Both the position numbers and the translations under genes were made by a program. Positions 8,403-16,466 of a stretch of DNA of 64,000 bases are shown here, in pieces. Numbering within the stretch: the first letter of the stretch is position 1; each line of letters opens with the position of its first letter. The DNA lies in the NCBI RefSeq assembly GCF_014282275.1, contig NZ_VFIA01000008.1:124001-188000 (forward strand), given 5' to 3'. The DNA comes from Spirosoma utsteinense (GTDB lineage Bacteria; Bacteroidota; Bacteroidia; Cytophagales; Spirosomataceae). Under the pieces are notes generated by a model. That model was not told the DNA's origin, did no database searches, and saw only the letters and a list, made by a program, of their open reading frames with translations.

Positions 8403-11400
8403 ATGAAACGCTTCTTCTACCTACTTCTGTTAATGACCCCGCTGGTGGGGCGTAGTCAAGCTGTTCGGATATCCGATAAGCCGGATCAGTTCATGGCCGA
8501 CGTGCAGAAACTGATGGCGACGGGTGGACCGGTCGCCGTGCGGGCTGGCACGAACCTGCAAACGCTCTGGTCGGAGAATCGACTCTCGGCCCAGCAGCAG
8601 GAGCGTGTTATGGCGCTGAGCCGTAAAATGAACCAGAAACGGTGGCAGCCCGTAGCGCAGTTCGCCCCGCTCTACAATGCGCTGTACCTGGCGCTGACCG
8701 CCCAGCAGCCTGCCCTTACCCCGGCCGACATCGACGGATTGCTGACGGTTACCGAAAAGCTGTTCGAGACGAGCGACACCCGCGCTTTTAGCCGAAGTGT
8801 GGAAACGATCCGGCGGTTTCTGGAACGGCGCGAACTCTACGTCAGCAACTATAACAAGCTCTACGCGCTCGGCGGCACGTTTCAGTTCCGCTACCTCGAT
8901 GGCGCACAGCCAACCACTGCAACAGGCACACAAGCACCCGTCGACTCCGCAACGGCCGCCAAAGCAGCTGCCGAACGGTCCCGATTCGATGGGTGGGATG
9001 ATCCCATTGCCGCCGATTCGGGCCAGACCCGTACGCTGGGCGCGCAGTTTGTACCCCAGCGACGCCCTATCCCGTCGGTGTCCGGCGCCGTTATTACCCT
9101 CAGCGGTACCTCACTGGCCATAGTCGCCAACGGCGATTCGTCGGTGCTGGCCGGTACCGGTGGCGATCTGATGCTCAGCACTGGTCAGTTCGTTGGCAAA
9201 GGCGGGAAATTCACCTGGGAATCCGTCGGTCGGCCCGATATTTTCGTAACCCTCAGCGACTACGCCCTGGCCACAGAAAGCCCGCGTCTGGCAGCCGACG
9301 ACGTAACGCTGACCTACCCGCCGTCGAAACCGATCAAGGGTGTTTTTGAATATGTCAGCAAGAAAAAAGGCGGGCCCGTAACCTACCCGCGCTTTATGTC
9401 GTGGCAGAGCGACGTGAAAATTCCCGGTCTCGGCACCGACATCGACTACCAGGGCGGACTGGCCCTGTCGGGTGCGCAGATGGTGGGCGCTTCGGCCAGC
9501 GGGCAACTGGCGCAGGTAACGGTTCGCCAGAAGGGCAAGCCAGCTCTCAAAGCCAGCAGCCGCAAATTCGAGTTCCGCGATTCGCTTATCACGGCGCAGT
9601 CGGCCGCGTTTGTCGGCTATGTCGATACCGACTCCGTAACGCACCCGGCGGTACAGTTCCGGTTTGACAAAGCGCAGCGCATTGCCTGGCTCAACCGGAT
9701 CGAACGCACCGAATATGCCCGCGTCCCCTACGCCGATTCGTACCACAAGTTTTTCATTATTCCCGAAGTGACGCGCTGGGACCTGCCCCGCCGGAAAGTC
9801 GACTTCTACCAGGTTGGGGCCAAGCGCGAAGTGCCCGTCCGGTTCGAGTCGTTCGACTATTTTCAGCCGCAGCGTTACGCCGACCTGACTGTCGATTACG
9901 GTTTCCATCCCTTACAGATCGTAGCCAACTTCGTCTCGACCAAAAAGCAGCAGGCATTTACCGACGATGAAATTACCCAGTCGGTGAAGGTTAGCCCGGT
10001 GGCGCTACGGGGTGCGCTGAACCGGATGGTGATCGAAGGCTACCTCACCCGCGACCCCAGTACGGGTGTCATGCGGCTTAGCCGCAAGGGCGTACTGTAT
10101 GTGCTGGCCTACGCCCACAAAGGCGATTACGACAACTTCGAAGTTCAGTCGCTGTTTGCCTCCAATGACAGTACGAAAAACGCCACCATCAACCTGGACG
10201 ATAACATCCTGACCATACGGGGGGTCAACCAGTTCACCCTGTCCGATTCGCTGAAGGTGTTCGGGATACCATCCGACAAAACGATGCGGGTCGGTAAGGG
10301 GCGGGCGTTCACGATCAACGGCCAGATGAAAGCGGGTACGCTGCGCTACGCCGGCCGGGATATGAAATTCGATTACGACAAGTTCGCGATGAACCTCAAC
10401 AAGATCGATTCCATCACGTTCTCGTCGCCCAAACTGGCGGCTCAGGGCAAGGAGGGCGAAATTGGGGGCGATATCAAGTATGAGAATCCCGGAACGGTCT
10501 ATATCGGCGCGGCCGACAATAAATCGGGGCAGATCAAAGGCAAGAAAACGACGCAGCGACTGGTGATGCCGGAAGGGATGACGGTTTATTTCAACCAGCC
10601 GGTACGGGGCAATACGACCTACAACGAAAAGGTGTACTTCAAAATCCCGGCCATCGACAACGACAGTCTGGGAAAAGGCGATATCTCCTTTGTGGGTACG
10701 TTCTACTCCGACGGTATCTTCCCGCCCTTCAAGGCCGAACTCAAAACCATGCCCGACAACACGCTCGGGTTCGTACACAAAGCCCCGGCGGCTGGCTATC
10801 CCGTTTATGGCAAGAAAGGCGGTGGTCCCGCGTCGACGGTGAAACTCACCAGCGAGATCACGATGGACAAGAGCGGCCTGCGGGCCGAAGGGGTGCTGAA
10901 CCACCTCACCGCCAGCCTCAACACCCAGGGTATTCTGTTCATGACCGACTCGCTGCTGGCGTCGGGCCCAACGGGCGAAATAAAGGAAGGTCTGGTCGGG
11001 AAGCCCGGGGGCGCGTCCGCTTATTTCCCGCAAGTCCAGCTAAACAACTACAGCCTGAAATGGTGGCCCAAAGCTGACAGCATGGTCATTACGACCCAGA
11101 AGAACAATTTCAATTTCTACAACGCTACCACCAACCTCGACGGTAGTTTGGTGATGCGGTCGTCGGGTTTGTTCGGGAACGGCACCCTGCACCGGAAAGA
11201 TTCTGAAGCCATCTCGAAACGCATCAAGTTTAACAAAGATGGTTATCTGGCCAATCAGGCCCAGTTCAAGATCGTGTCGGATAAAGAAGCGGCCCGTCCC
11301 ATCTTTCTGGGCAACGACATCGACGTAGACTTCAACCAGACGAAAGGCATCGTTGGTCTGGCCATTAACAACACTGCCCAGGCGATAGATGACACCCTTC

Positions 11401-13478
11401 AGAGCAGCATGGAATTTCCGTTTGCGGCCTACAAAACCAGTATCAACCGGGCGCAGTGGAACATCAACGCAAAGACCATCGCCATGAAGGGCGATGTCAA
11501 AACCTCGACGTTTACGGCCACGGCCGAAGAACAGGAAGGATTGACATTCAATGGCTCATCGGCGCTGTATGATGTGGACAAGATGATGCTCAATATTGGC
11601 GGGGTGCCCTACCTGACTTCGGCCGACGCCCGTATTTTCCCGGATAAAGGCGTCGTTACCATCAAGCGGAACGGTGAGATGCTGGCCTTTAAAAACGCCC
11701 GGCTCGAACTCGATACCGTCAGCCTGTTTCACCGGCTTCGCAACGGCAATATTCAGGTGATTTCCCGAACCCGGTTTGCCGGTGATGCCTCCTACCAGTT
11801 TGCAACCATGAAGGGCGATACGGCCAATATCAAAATGGGAAGCTTCGAACTGAAAGAAGCACCAACCGTAGCCGCAACGACCCTGACCGCCGACACCAGG
11901 AAGCCGCGCCGGGCGGGCCGCGGGTCGGGCGGAAACAGCAGCCCGGCGCTGACGACCTATTTTACCGTTGCCCGCGCTGAAGTCGACGAAGATGACAATC
12001 TCCAGCTGGCCCCTAAAATGGTGTATAAAGGAACCATCACCATGCAGGCCCCGGAACAGGACCTGGCGCTGGATGGCTTTATCAAACCGGCGCTCAAAAA
12101 ACGCCAGGACCTCGTTGGCGGCTGGATTCCCTTCAAAGAGAAAGTAGCCGAACGGCTCGAAATCAAGGTCGATAAAAACCTGAAAAATGAAGGCGGGCAG
12201 GCGTTAGTGGCCGGTATTCATACGCGCGGGGGCGGGGGTGGTTTGTATCCTACCTTCCTGTCGCCGAAAGAAGATTCCCGCGACGACGACCTGTTCTCGG
12301 CAACGGGCATCATGAGCTATGATGAGAAAGACAATGTCTACCGCATCGTATCGAAAGCGAGTGATCTGCCCACCGGCGAAGCGACCGCCAAACCCGACAG
12401 TGTGGAGTCGGACGAGGTCGAAAATGCGTTTACCTTCAACGACATGAAGGGGCTGATGACGTTCAAGGGCAAGATGAACCTCCTGTCGGCCGGCCCGAAC
12501 GAGTTCCTGCTGTCGGCTGGATCGGCGCGGGTCAACATCGACAGTACGACTTTCCGGCTCAATACGCTGCTGGCGTTCACCTTCCCGGTGCCGGAGCCGA
12601 TCAACACGGCCATTGCAGGAAAGATGGTGGCAACGAATCAGGAAGAGAAAAACGACGAAGCCGCCGAGGACGACTTGAACCGGCTGTCGGACAAGCTCAC
12701 GCCCCTGATTGGTCAGGCTGCCGTAGATGCCTACCGGCTCAAGGCTCAGAACCAGCATGTACCGCTCAACCAGGCATCGCCCAAACTGAACGCCATGCTC
12801 GTTATTGCCAATGCCAATCTGCGCTGGTCGAGCAAGTATAATTCGTTTTACAGCACCGGCCGGTTGGGCGTATCGAACATGGCAGCTACGGACGTGAACG
12901 CCCAGATGGATGGATTCATCGAAATCCGGAAAACAGGGAACGGCGACGAAGCCAGCATTTACCTCGAATCGTCACCGGACGTATGGGCTTTTTACGACTA
13001 CAAGCCGGGTAATGGCCCCGGATCGATGGGACAGCTAGCCGTTATCACGTCGGAACAGGAAATCAACGACCGGCTATCGGCAGGATCGAAGAACAACGCA
13101 AAAGCTACGGTCGAAGTCGTTGCCGCCACCGCCGACGAGAAATCGCTGTTCGTAGATCGGTACCTGGATCAGTACAAGACGAAAGCCCGAACGGCACCGA
13201 AACCCAAAGCCAGGCCAGCGGACGCGGCAGCACCGGTTGCTGTCACCCCGGCCAGCGACGACGTTGACGACGAAACCGCAGCAACCGCAGCAACCGACGC
13301 GCCCAAAGTAGAGGAGCCTGCCAAAAAACCGGGTGCCAAAGCCAAGGCTAGTAAGAAGCCAGGGAAGACGACCGGCGTAGCCGCAACCACCGCTACCCCA
13401 ACGGATGCTAAAGTGGTGAAGGAGGAAAAGAAAGTACCTAAAAAGAAAGACAAAGAAGAAGAGAAGGAAGGCTTCTGA
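8403..13478 (+). CDS. Very large exported protein of unknown function
   Basis: A protein of about 1690 residues that I do not recognise. The ATG at 8403 is chosen because it starts a clean signal peptide (MKRFFYLLLLMTPLVGRSQA); a TTG nine codons upstream is the only alternative. Most of the chain is beta-strand-rich and repetitive in style, with many Asp/Ser-containing turns. An isolated helical stretch near residues 500-570 (FTDDEITQSVKVSPVALRGALNRMVIEGYLTRD) resembles a winged-helix fold. The last ~150 residues are low-complexity Ala/Lys/Pro/Glu, ending KKDKEEEKEGF. No transmembrane span is seen after the signal. A scaffold or envelope-assembly role is possible but unproven. It follows prmA by 28 bases. 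Confidence 0.8.
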   Translation: MKRFFYLLLLMTPLVGRSQAVRISDKPDQFMADVQKLMATGGPVAVRAGTNLQTLWSENRLSAQQQERVMALSRKMNQKRWQPVAQFAPLYNALYLALTAQQPALTPADIDGLLTVTEKLFETSDTRAFSRSVETIRRFLERRELYVSNYNKLYALGGTFQFRYLDGAQPTTATGTQAPVDSATAAKAAAERSRFDGWDDPIAADSGQTRTLGAQFVPQRRPIPSVSGAVITLSGTSLAIVANGDSSVLAGTGGDLMLSTGQFVGKGGKFTWESVGRPDIFVTLSDYALATESPRLAADDVTLTYPPSKPIKGVFEYVSKKKGGPVTYPRFMSWQSDVKIPGLGTDIDYQGGLALSGAQMVGASASGQLAQVTVRQKGKPALKASSRKFEFRDSLITAQSAAFVGYVDTDSVTHPAVQFRFDKAQRIAWLNRIERTEYARVPYADSYHKFFIIPEVTRWDLPRRKVDFYQVGAKREVPVRFESFDYFQPQRYADLTVDYGFHPLQIVANFVSTKKQQAFTDDEITQSVKVSPVALRGALNRMVIEGYLTRDPSTGVMRLSRKGVLYVLAYAHKGDYDNFEVQSLFASNDSTKNATINLDDNILTIRGVNQFTLSDSLKVFGIPSDKTMRVGKGRAFTINGQMKAGTLRYAGRDMKFDYDKFAMNLNKIDSITFSSPKLAAQGKEGEIGGDIKYENPGTVYIGAADNKSGQIKGKKTTQRLVMPEGMTVYFNQPVRGNTTYNEKVYFKIPAIDNDSLGKGDISFVGTFYSDGIFPPFKAELKTMPDNTLGFVHKAPAAGYPVYGKKGGGPASTVKLTSEITMDKSGLRAEGVLNHLTASLNTQGILFMTDSLLASGPTGEIKEGLVGKPGGASAYFPQVQLNNYSLKWWPKADSMVITTQKNNFNFYNATTNLDGSLVMRSSGLFGNGTLHRKDSEAISKRIKFNKDGYLANQAQFKIVSDKEAARPIFLGNDIDVDFNQTKGIVGLAINNTAQAIDDTLQSSMEFPFAAYKTSINRAQWNINAKTIAMKGDVKTSTFTATAEEQEGLTFNGSSALYDVDKMMLNIGGVPYLTSADARIFPDKGVVTIKRNGEMLAFKNARLELDTVSLFHRLRNGNIQVISRTRFAGDASYQFATMKGDTANIKMGSFELKEAPTVAATTLTADTRKPRRAGRGSGGNSSPALTTYFTVARAEVDEDDNLQLAPKMVYKGTITMQAPEQDLALDGFIKPALKKRQDLVGGWIPFKEKVAERLEIKVDKNLKNEGGQALVAGIHTRGGGGGLYPTFLSPKEDSRDDDLFSATGIMSYDEKDNVYRIVSKASDLPTGEATAKPDSVESDEVENAFTFNDMKGLMTFKGKMNLLSAGPNEFLLSAGSARVNIDSTTFRLNTLLAFTFPVPEPINTAIAGKMVATNQEEKNDEAAEDDLNRLSDKLTPLIGQAAVDAYRLKAQNQHVPLNQASPKLNAMLVIANANLRWSSKYNSFYSTGRLGVSNMAATDVNAQMDGFIEIRKTGNGDEASIYLESSPDVWAFYDYKPGNGPGSMGQLAVITSEQEINDRLSAGSKNNAKATVEVVAATADEKSLFVDRYLDQYKTKARTAPKPKARPADAAAPVAVTPASDDVDDETAATAATDAPKVEEPAKKPGAKAKASKKPGKTTGVAATTATPTDAKVVKEEKKVPKKKDKEEEKEGF

Positions 13479-13494
13479 TGTGTTTTTGCCTGCA

Positions 13495-13558
13495 TACCAA
13501 CGGTTTCGGCCCCTACCTATAACAAGCTTGTTGTGGATAGGGGCCGAAACCGTTGGTA
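13495..13558. repeat. Intergenic inverted repeat, 21-bp arms
   Basis: Perfect arms 13495-13515 and 13538-13558 (core GGTTTCGGCCCCTA) surround a smaller palindrome, AACAAGCTTGTT. It fills the gap between two convergent genes. There is no T-tract, so transcript-end stabilisation or a REP-like role is more likely than simple termination. Confidence 0.8.
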
Positions 13559-13568
13559 CCGCCACCGA

Positions 13569-14291
13569 TCACCAGGGAATCTCTCCTTCTTCACCGAAGA
13601 AACGTCCGGTTGGCCCATCGGCATCCAGCGTAGCGAACGTAGCCACAAACCGGCCGGCCTGATCAACCGGCTTTACGCCCTGGTTGTTGTTGAAATCCGT
13701 TGCCGTATACCCCGGATCAACAACATTGACCTTAAAGGGCGTATGCTGAAGTTCCTTCGCCAGCATCAGCGTATAGGCATTCAAAACCGTTTTCGACGGG
13801 GTATAAGCGGCTGGACTTAAATAATAGTACTCATTCGTCGTATCCTGAAGATAGGTCAACGAGCCAAGACCGCTGCTTACGTTTACAATGCGCGGTGCGT
13901 CTGACTGCCGCAGCAAGGGCATAAAGGCCTGCGTGACCTGAATTACACCGAAGAAATTTGTCTCAAAAACGTACCGGATCGTGTCGATGGGTATTGACGA
14001 CGCATCCTGGGGAAACGCCCCCGGAATCCCCGCATTATTGATCAGCACATCCAGCGATGGACCATTGGCAGCCACTTGTTCGACCGCTTTCCTGATCGAC
14101 TCCGGCTGGGTTACGTCGATTTCGAGCAGGGTGGTGTTCGTCAATCCTTGCTGATGCAATCCATCCAGGGCCTGCTGACCGAGCGTCAGGTTCCGGCAAC
14201 CCAGGTAAATAAAGTACCCCAAACGCGCTAGTTCGGCAGCAGCTTCCAGTCCGATGCCTTTGTTAGCACCGGTAATCAAAACAGTTTTCAT
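13569..14291 (-). CDS. Short-chain dehydrogenase/reductase
   Basis: A 240-residue classical SDR with the NAD(P)-binding motif TGANKGIG at residues ~7-14, the NNAG motif, the catalytic serine region NVSSGLGSL and the catalytic pair Y-T-P-S-K. It oxidises or reduces an unknown small carbonyl or alcohol substrate in the cytoplasm. An ATG about 300 bases upstream would extend the frame into the AraC gene, so the start at 14291 is chosen; MKTVLITGANKG is the standard SDR beginning. The AraC regulator immediately upstream on the same strand probably controls it. Confidence 0.88.
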   Translation of the reverse strand: MKTVLITGANKGIGLEAAAELARLGYFIYLGCRNLTLGQQALDGLHQQGLTNTTLLEIDVTQPESIRKAVEQVAANGPSLDVLINNAGIPGAFPQDASSIPIDTIRYVFETNFFGVIQVTQAFMPLLRQSDAPRIVNVSSGLGSLTYLQDTTNEYYYLSPAAYTPSKTVLNAYTLMLAKELQHTPFKVNVVDPGYTATDFNNNQGVKPVDQAGRFVATFATLDADGPTGRFFGEEGEIPW

Positions 14292-14385
14292 ACAGTGATG
14301 AGCTGATTTTAAAGATGGCTTCGTGTTTATTTTGATCACAAAGCTACGGGGCTCATGCTGCGCGGCGGCTGGCCGTATGTCGGTT

Positions 14386-15282
14386 TCAATGGTACATTTC
14401 GCGGATCGTGGTCCGGAAGTTGGCAGGAGTATTACCCGCCAGACGTTTGAAGAACCGGTGAAAATAGGCGGCATCCTCAAACCCCAGCTGCCAGGCAATC
14501 TCCTTGGCCGACAGATTAGTGTGTAACAACCGCCGTTTCGCTTCCAGTACCAGCCGTTCGTGAATATGCTCGATAGCTGTTTTGCCACTCTGCTGCTTGA
14601 TCCGGTCGTTGAGGTGGCCCGGCGTCAGGTTCAGCAGATCGGCGTAGTCGGCTACCTGGTGCAGCGTATGGTAGCGGCTATCGATATAGGTTCTGAACCG
14701 GTTGAGTAATGTCCGATCGGGCGAGGTGGTGTCGGCCTGGTATTGCTCGGTATACAGGCGGCTCAAGTAGATCAGCAGCACGCTCATGTAGGCATGTAGC
14801 ATGCCCGTTCGCCAGGTCTGCCCGGCGTTGAACTCCACCAGCATCTTACCGAGCAGATCCTCGATAAACAGCACATGGTCGGGCAGCAGCTTCAGTTCAT
14901 GGCTATTTTCGGGATTCTGAATGATGGGTAATTGCCGGAGCGAGTGGTTTTCATCCAGCTGAAGGTACTCTTCGGTAAACGAGAGTATGATAACATCCAT
15001 CGGCTCGGTCTCTTCTTTTACCTGCACTTGCTGGGGCGACGTGAAGTATAACCGGTTGGGCTGCGTGGTATAGGGAATAAAATCGACCCAGTGGTGGCTG
15101 TTTCCGGCTTTGACCAGACACAGAAAATAGTAGTCTTTCCGGTGCGGCACGAAGACGTTGGACCGAAGCTTTCTGAGGTTGCCCCCCGCTTTCGTGATCT
15201 CGAACACAGAGCTACCGAGGCTGCTGCTTTCCTGTAACGAATACTGCCGAATGGCTACGTCTTTCTCCTGATCAACAATCAT
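14386..15282 (-). CDS. AraC-family transcriptional regulator
   Basis: A 298-residue protein with an N-terminal cupin-like sensing domain and a C-terminal AraC double helix-turn-helix (from about residue 195: LHQVADYADLLNLTPGHLNDRIKQQSGKTAIEHIHERLVLEAKRRLLHTNLSAKEIAWQLGFEDAAYFHRFFKRLAGNTP, which contains the signature GFEDAAYFHRFFKR). It probably regulates the SDR gene 94 bases downstream. A perfect 63-bp palindrome starts 18 bases upstream of its ATG and could be an operator or a structured element in its leader. Confidence 0.88.
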   Translation of the reverse strand: MIVDQEKDVAIRQYSLQESSSLGSSVFEITKAGGNLRKLRSNVFVPHRKDYYFLCLVKAGNSHHWVDFIPYTTQPNRLYFTSPQQVQVKEETEPMDVIILSFTEEYLQLDENHSLRQLPIIQNPENSHELKLLPDHVLFIEDLLGKMLVEFNAGQTWRTGMLHAYMSVLLIYLSRLYTEQYQADTTSPDRTLLNRFRTYIDSRYHTLHQVADYADLLNLTPGHLNDRIKQQSGKTAIEHIHERLVLEAKRRLLHTNLSAKEIAWQLGFEDAAYFHRFFKRLAGNTPANFRTTIREMYH

Positions 15283-15299
15283 TACTCAATATCATCATT

Positions 15300-15362
15300 T
15301 ACGTTTAAATCAGCCATAGCTTCACGTTAAAATAACGTGAAGCTATGGCTGATTTAAACGTA
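15300..15362. repeat. Perfect 30-bp-arm palindrome upstream of the AraC gene
   Basis: Arms 15300-15329 and 15333-15362 are exact reverse complements separated by three A. The core reads TTTAAATCAGCCATAGC. It lies 18 bases from the araC-type ATG. It is far longer than a normal operator and looks like one of the large intergenic palindromes seen throughout the window. Confidence 0.85.
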
Positions 15363-15372
15363 AACTATGCAC

Positions 15373-15497
15373 GTTTTTGTCATGGCTCCGGCCACCCGGC
15401 CCGACGATAGGAGGGATCTTTGGACAAGACGAAGTGCTCCAACTTACCGAAGATCCCTCCTATCGTCGGGCCGGGTGGCCGGAGCCATGACAAAAAC
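15373..15497. repeat. Large palindromic repeat, family GTCATGGCTCCGGCCACC (copy 1)
   Basis: Arms of about 47 bp (15373-15419 and 15451-15497) pair almost perfectly around a ~30-base centre. The outer end of each arm reads TTTTTGTCATGGCTCC and continues GGCCACCCGG. The same outer sequence recurs in the right arm of the element at 36908-37009, which marks a dispersed repeat family. Confidence 0.85.
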
Positions 15498-15566
15498 AAC
15501 AAATTGATTTTCAAATGCTTGATTAGGAATCTATTCATTAGTCACGTTAAAAATAAATAGTAGTCA

Positions 15567-15638
15567 GCAGGGTGCAACAACAGTCGGGGCTGTCCAGTAT
15601 AAGAATACCAGACAGCCCCGACTGTTGTTGCACCCTGC
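15567..15638. terminator. Long hairpin, possible terminator of the cysteine-rich gene
   Basis: Arms 15567-15594 and 15611-15638 (28 bp, core AACAACAGTCGGGGCTGTC) are perfect complements with a 16-base loop. The hairpin begins eight bases after the stop codon of the 15646-16041 gene. There is no T-tract, so it may act by protecting the transcript end. Confidence 0.6.
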
Positions 15639-15645
15639 CTGCCGG

Positions 15646-16041
15646 TTACGCTTCGGCCAGAGCTTTTACCCGTACGTTCCGCACGACTTCATCGCAATTG
15701 GCACAGGCCAAAGCCCCTTCCTGATGATACCACCGGCATTGATTGCGGATGGGGCAGGCTACCAGCGTGGCATCAGCTTTCTGATTCATGGCCTCTACAA
15801 TTTTGCCAACCAGACTACACCCGGCATGACCCGAATCCCAGTGGCCGCAGCCCGTTTTGGCGCAGTTGCTGGCAAACCGAAACCGTTCTTCCGGTACGCG
15901 CCCCTGCCGGGCGGTATCGACAAACGTTTGGTCGACTACGATAGGCTCATCGAGGTATTCGACGTGACCCGATGCATCCTGAACGCCGAACAGGGCGGCT
16001 CCGGGCTTGGCAACAGAACTGGGGCAGAGAAGAGAAGCCAT
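15646..16041 (-). CDS. Cysteine-rich protein of the peptide locus, function unknown
   Basis: A 131-residue protein with seven cysteines in its C-terminal half, in the pattern NCAKTGCGHWDSGHAGC, then ACPIRNQCRWYHQEGALACANC. Paired CxxxxC and CPIRxxCRW motifs suggest metal or Fe-S binding or a disulfide-stabilised fold (inference). The start at 16041 (MASLLCPSS) is chosen over an upstream ATG inside the preceding gene. It lies 49 bases downstream of the precursor gene 16091-16330 on the same strand, so the two are probably co-transcribed from the promoter at 16371-16445. This suggests a role in modification, immunity or sensing for that peptide. I do not recognise the family with certainty. Confidence 0.6.
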   Translation of the reverse strand: MASLLCPSSVAKPGAALFGVQDASGHVEYLDEPIVVDQTFVDTARQGRVPEERFRFASNCAKTGCGHWDSGHAGCSLVGKIVEAMNQKADATLVACPIRNQCRWYHQEGALACANCDEVVRNVRVKALAEA

Positions 16042-16090
16042 GACTTGACAAGGTAAGGTTGATGGGTAATGGTATAGCTGAGCGCCTGGC

Positions 16091-16330
16091 TTACGATGCC
16101 TGATCGAACGTATCGGGGAAGGTAGGTACCCACAGGCCCAGCAACGGCACATCGATAAGGGGTGATTTGACCAGGCCGCCCGTCAAAGATGCCCCGCCGT
16201 TGACAGCGATCTGAGCTTCTTCGGTGAGCTGACCCTTCTCGTCGATCTGCGCTAATTTTTTCATGAAATCTTCCTGGCTGGTGGCTGCACCTTGCAGGGC
16301 GTTGATTTTGCTGCTGATACGATTTTTCAT
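16091..16330 (-). CDS. Secreted-peptide precursor with double-glycine leader (79 aa)
   Basis: A 79-residue peptide. The leader contains an amphipathic helix (FMKKLAQIDEKGQLTEEAQIAV) ending in NGG, the typical cleavage site for C39 peptidases, and is longer than in the other precursors here, somewhat like Nif11-type leaders. The predicted core (about 33 residues, beginning ASLTGGLVK) has no Cys but holds several Ser/Thr, two Asp-containing segments and an aromatic PTFPDTFD end. A C39 ABC exporter lies ~1.6 kb upstream on the same strand. The promoter at 16371-16445 belongs to the five-member shared module, 35-40 bases from the ATG. Confidence 0.75.
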   Translation of the reverse strand: MKNRISSKINALQGAATSQEDFMKKLAQIDEKGQLTEEAQIAVNGGASLTGGLVKSPLIDVPLLGLWVPTFPDTFDQAS

Positions 16331-16370
16331 GGCTACTAGTAGAATTTGATATATGATTTAATTATCGAAT

Positions 16371-16445
16371 CAAAGGTCGGGCTGCGGGCAGCGGGAAGCT
16401 ATAACAGGCTGTTGTAGTTCAGTCGATTACGTTATAGTTTATTCG
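16371..16445 (-). promoter_or_regulatory. Shared-module promoter D (precursor 16091-16330)
   Basis: On the coding strand: CTATAAC (16437-16431), TACAAC (16416-16411), five bases, GTTATAG (16405-16399; GTTATTG in three other copies), exactly 20 bases, then GACCTTTG (16378-16371) as the -7 box. Spacings are identical in five promoters of this locus. A further eight bases beyond CTATAAC also match the copy at 23564-23638. Confidence 0.8.
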
Positions 16446-16466
16446 GGAGCGGTATCGACGGGGCTT

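Noticed and set aside
9111-11033. Two long minus-strand frames (265 and 342 codons)
   Set aside because: Antisense shadows of the large exported protein in GC-rich sequence. No recognisable domains.
15625-16056. Plus-strand frame of 143 codons opposite the Cys-rich gene
   Set aside because: No family signal. The minus-strand frame has structured Cys motifs and sits in an operon with a precursor gene.
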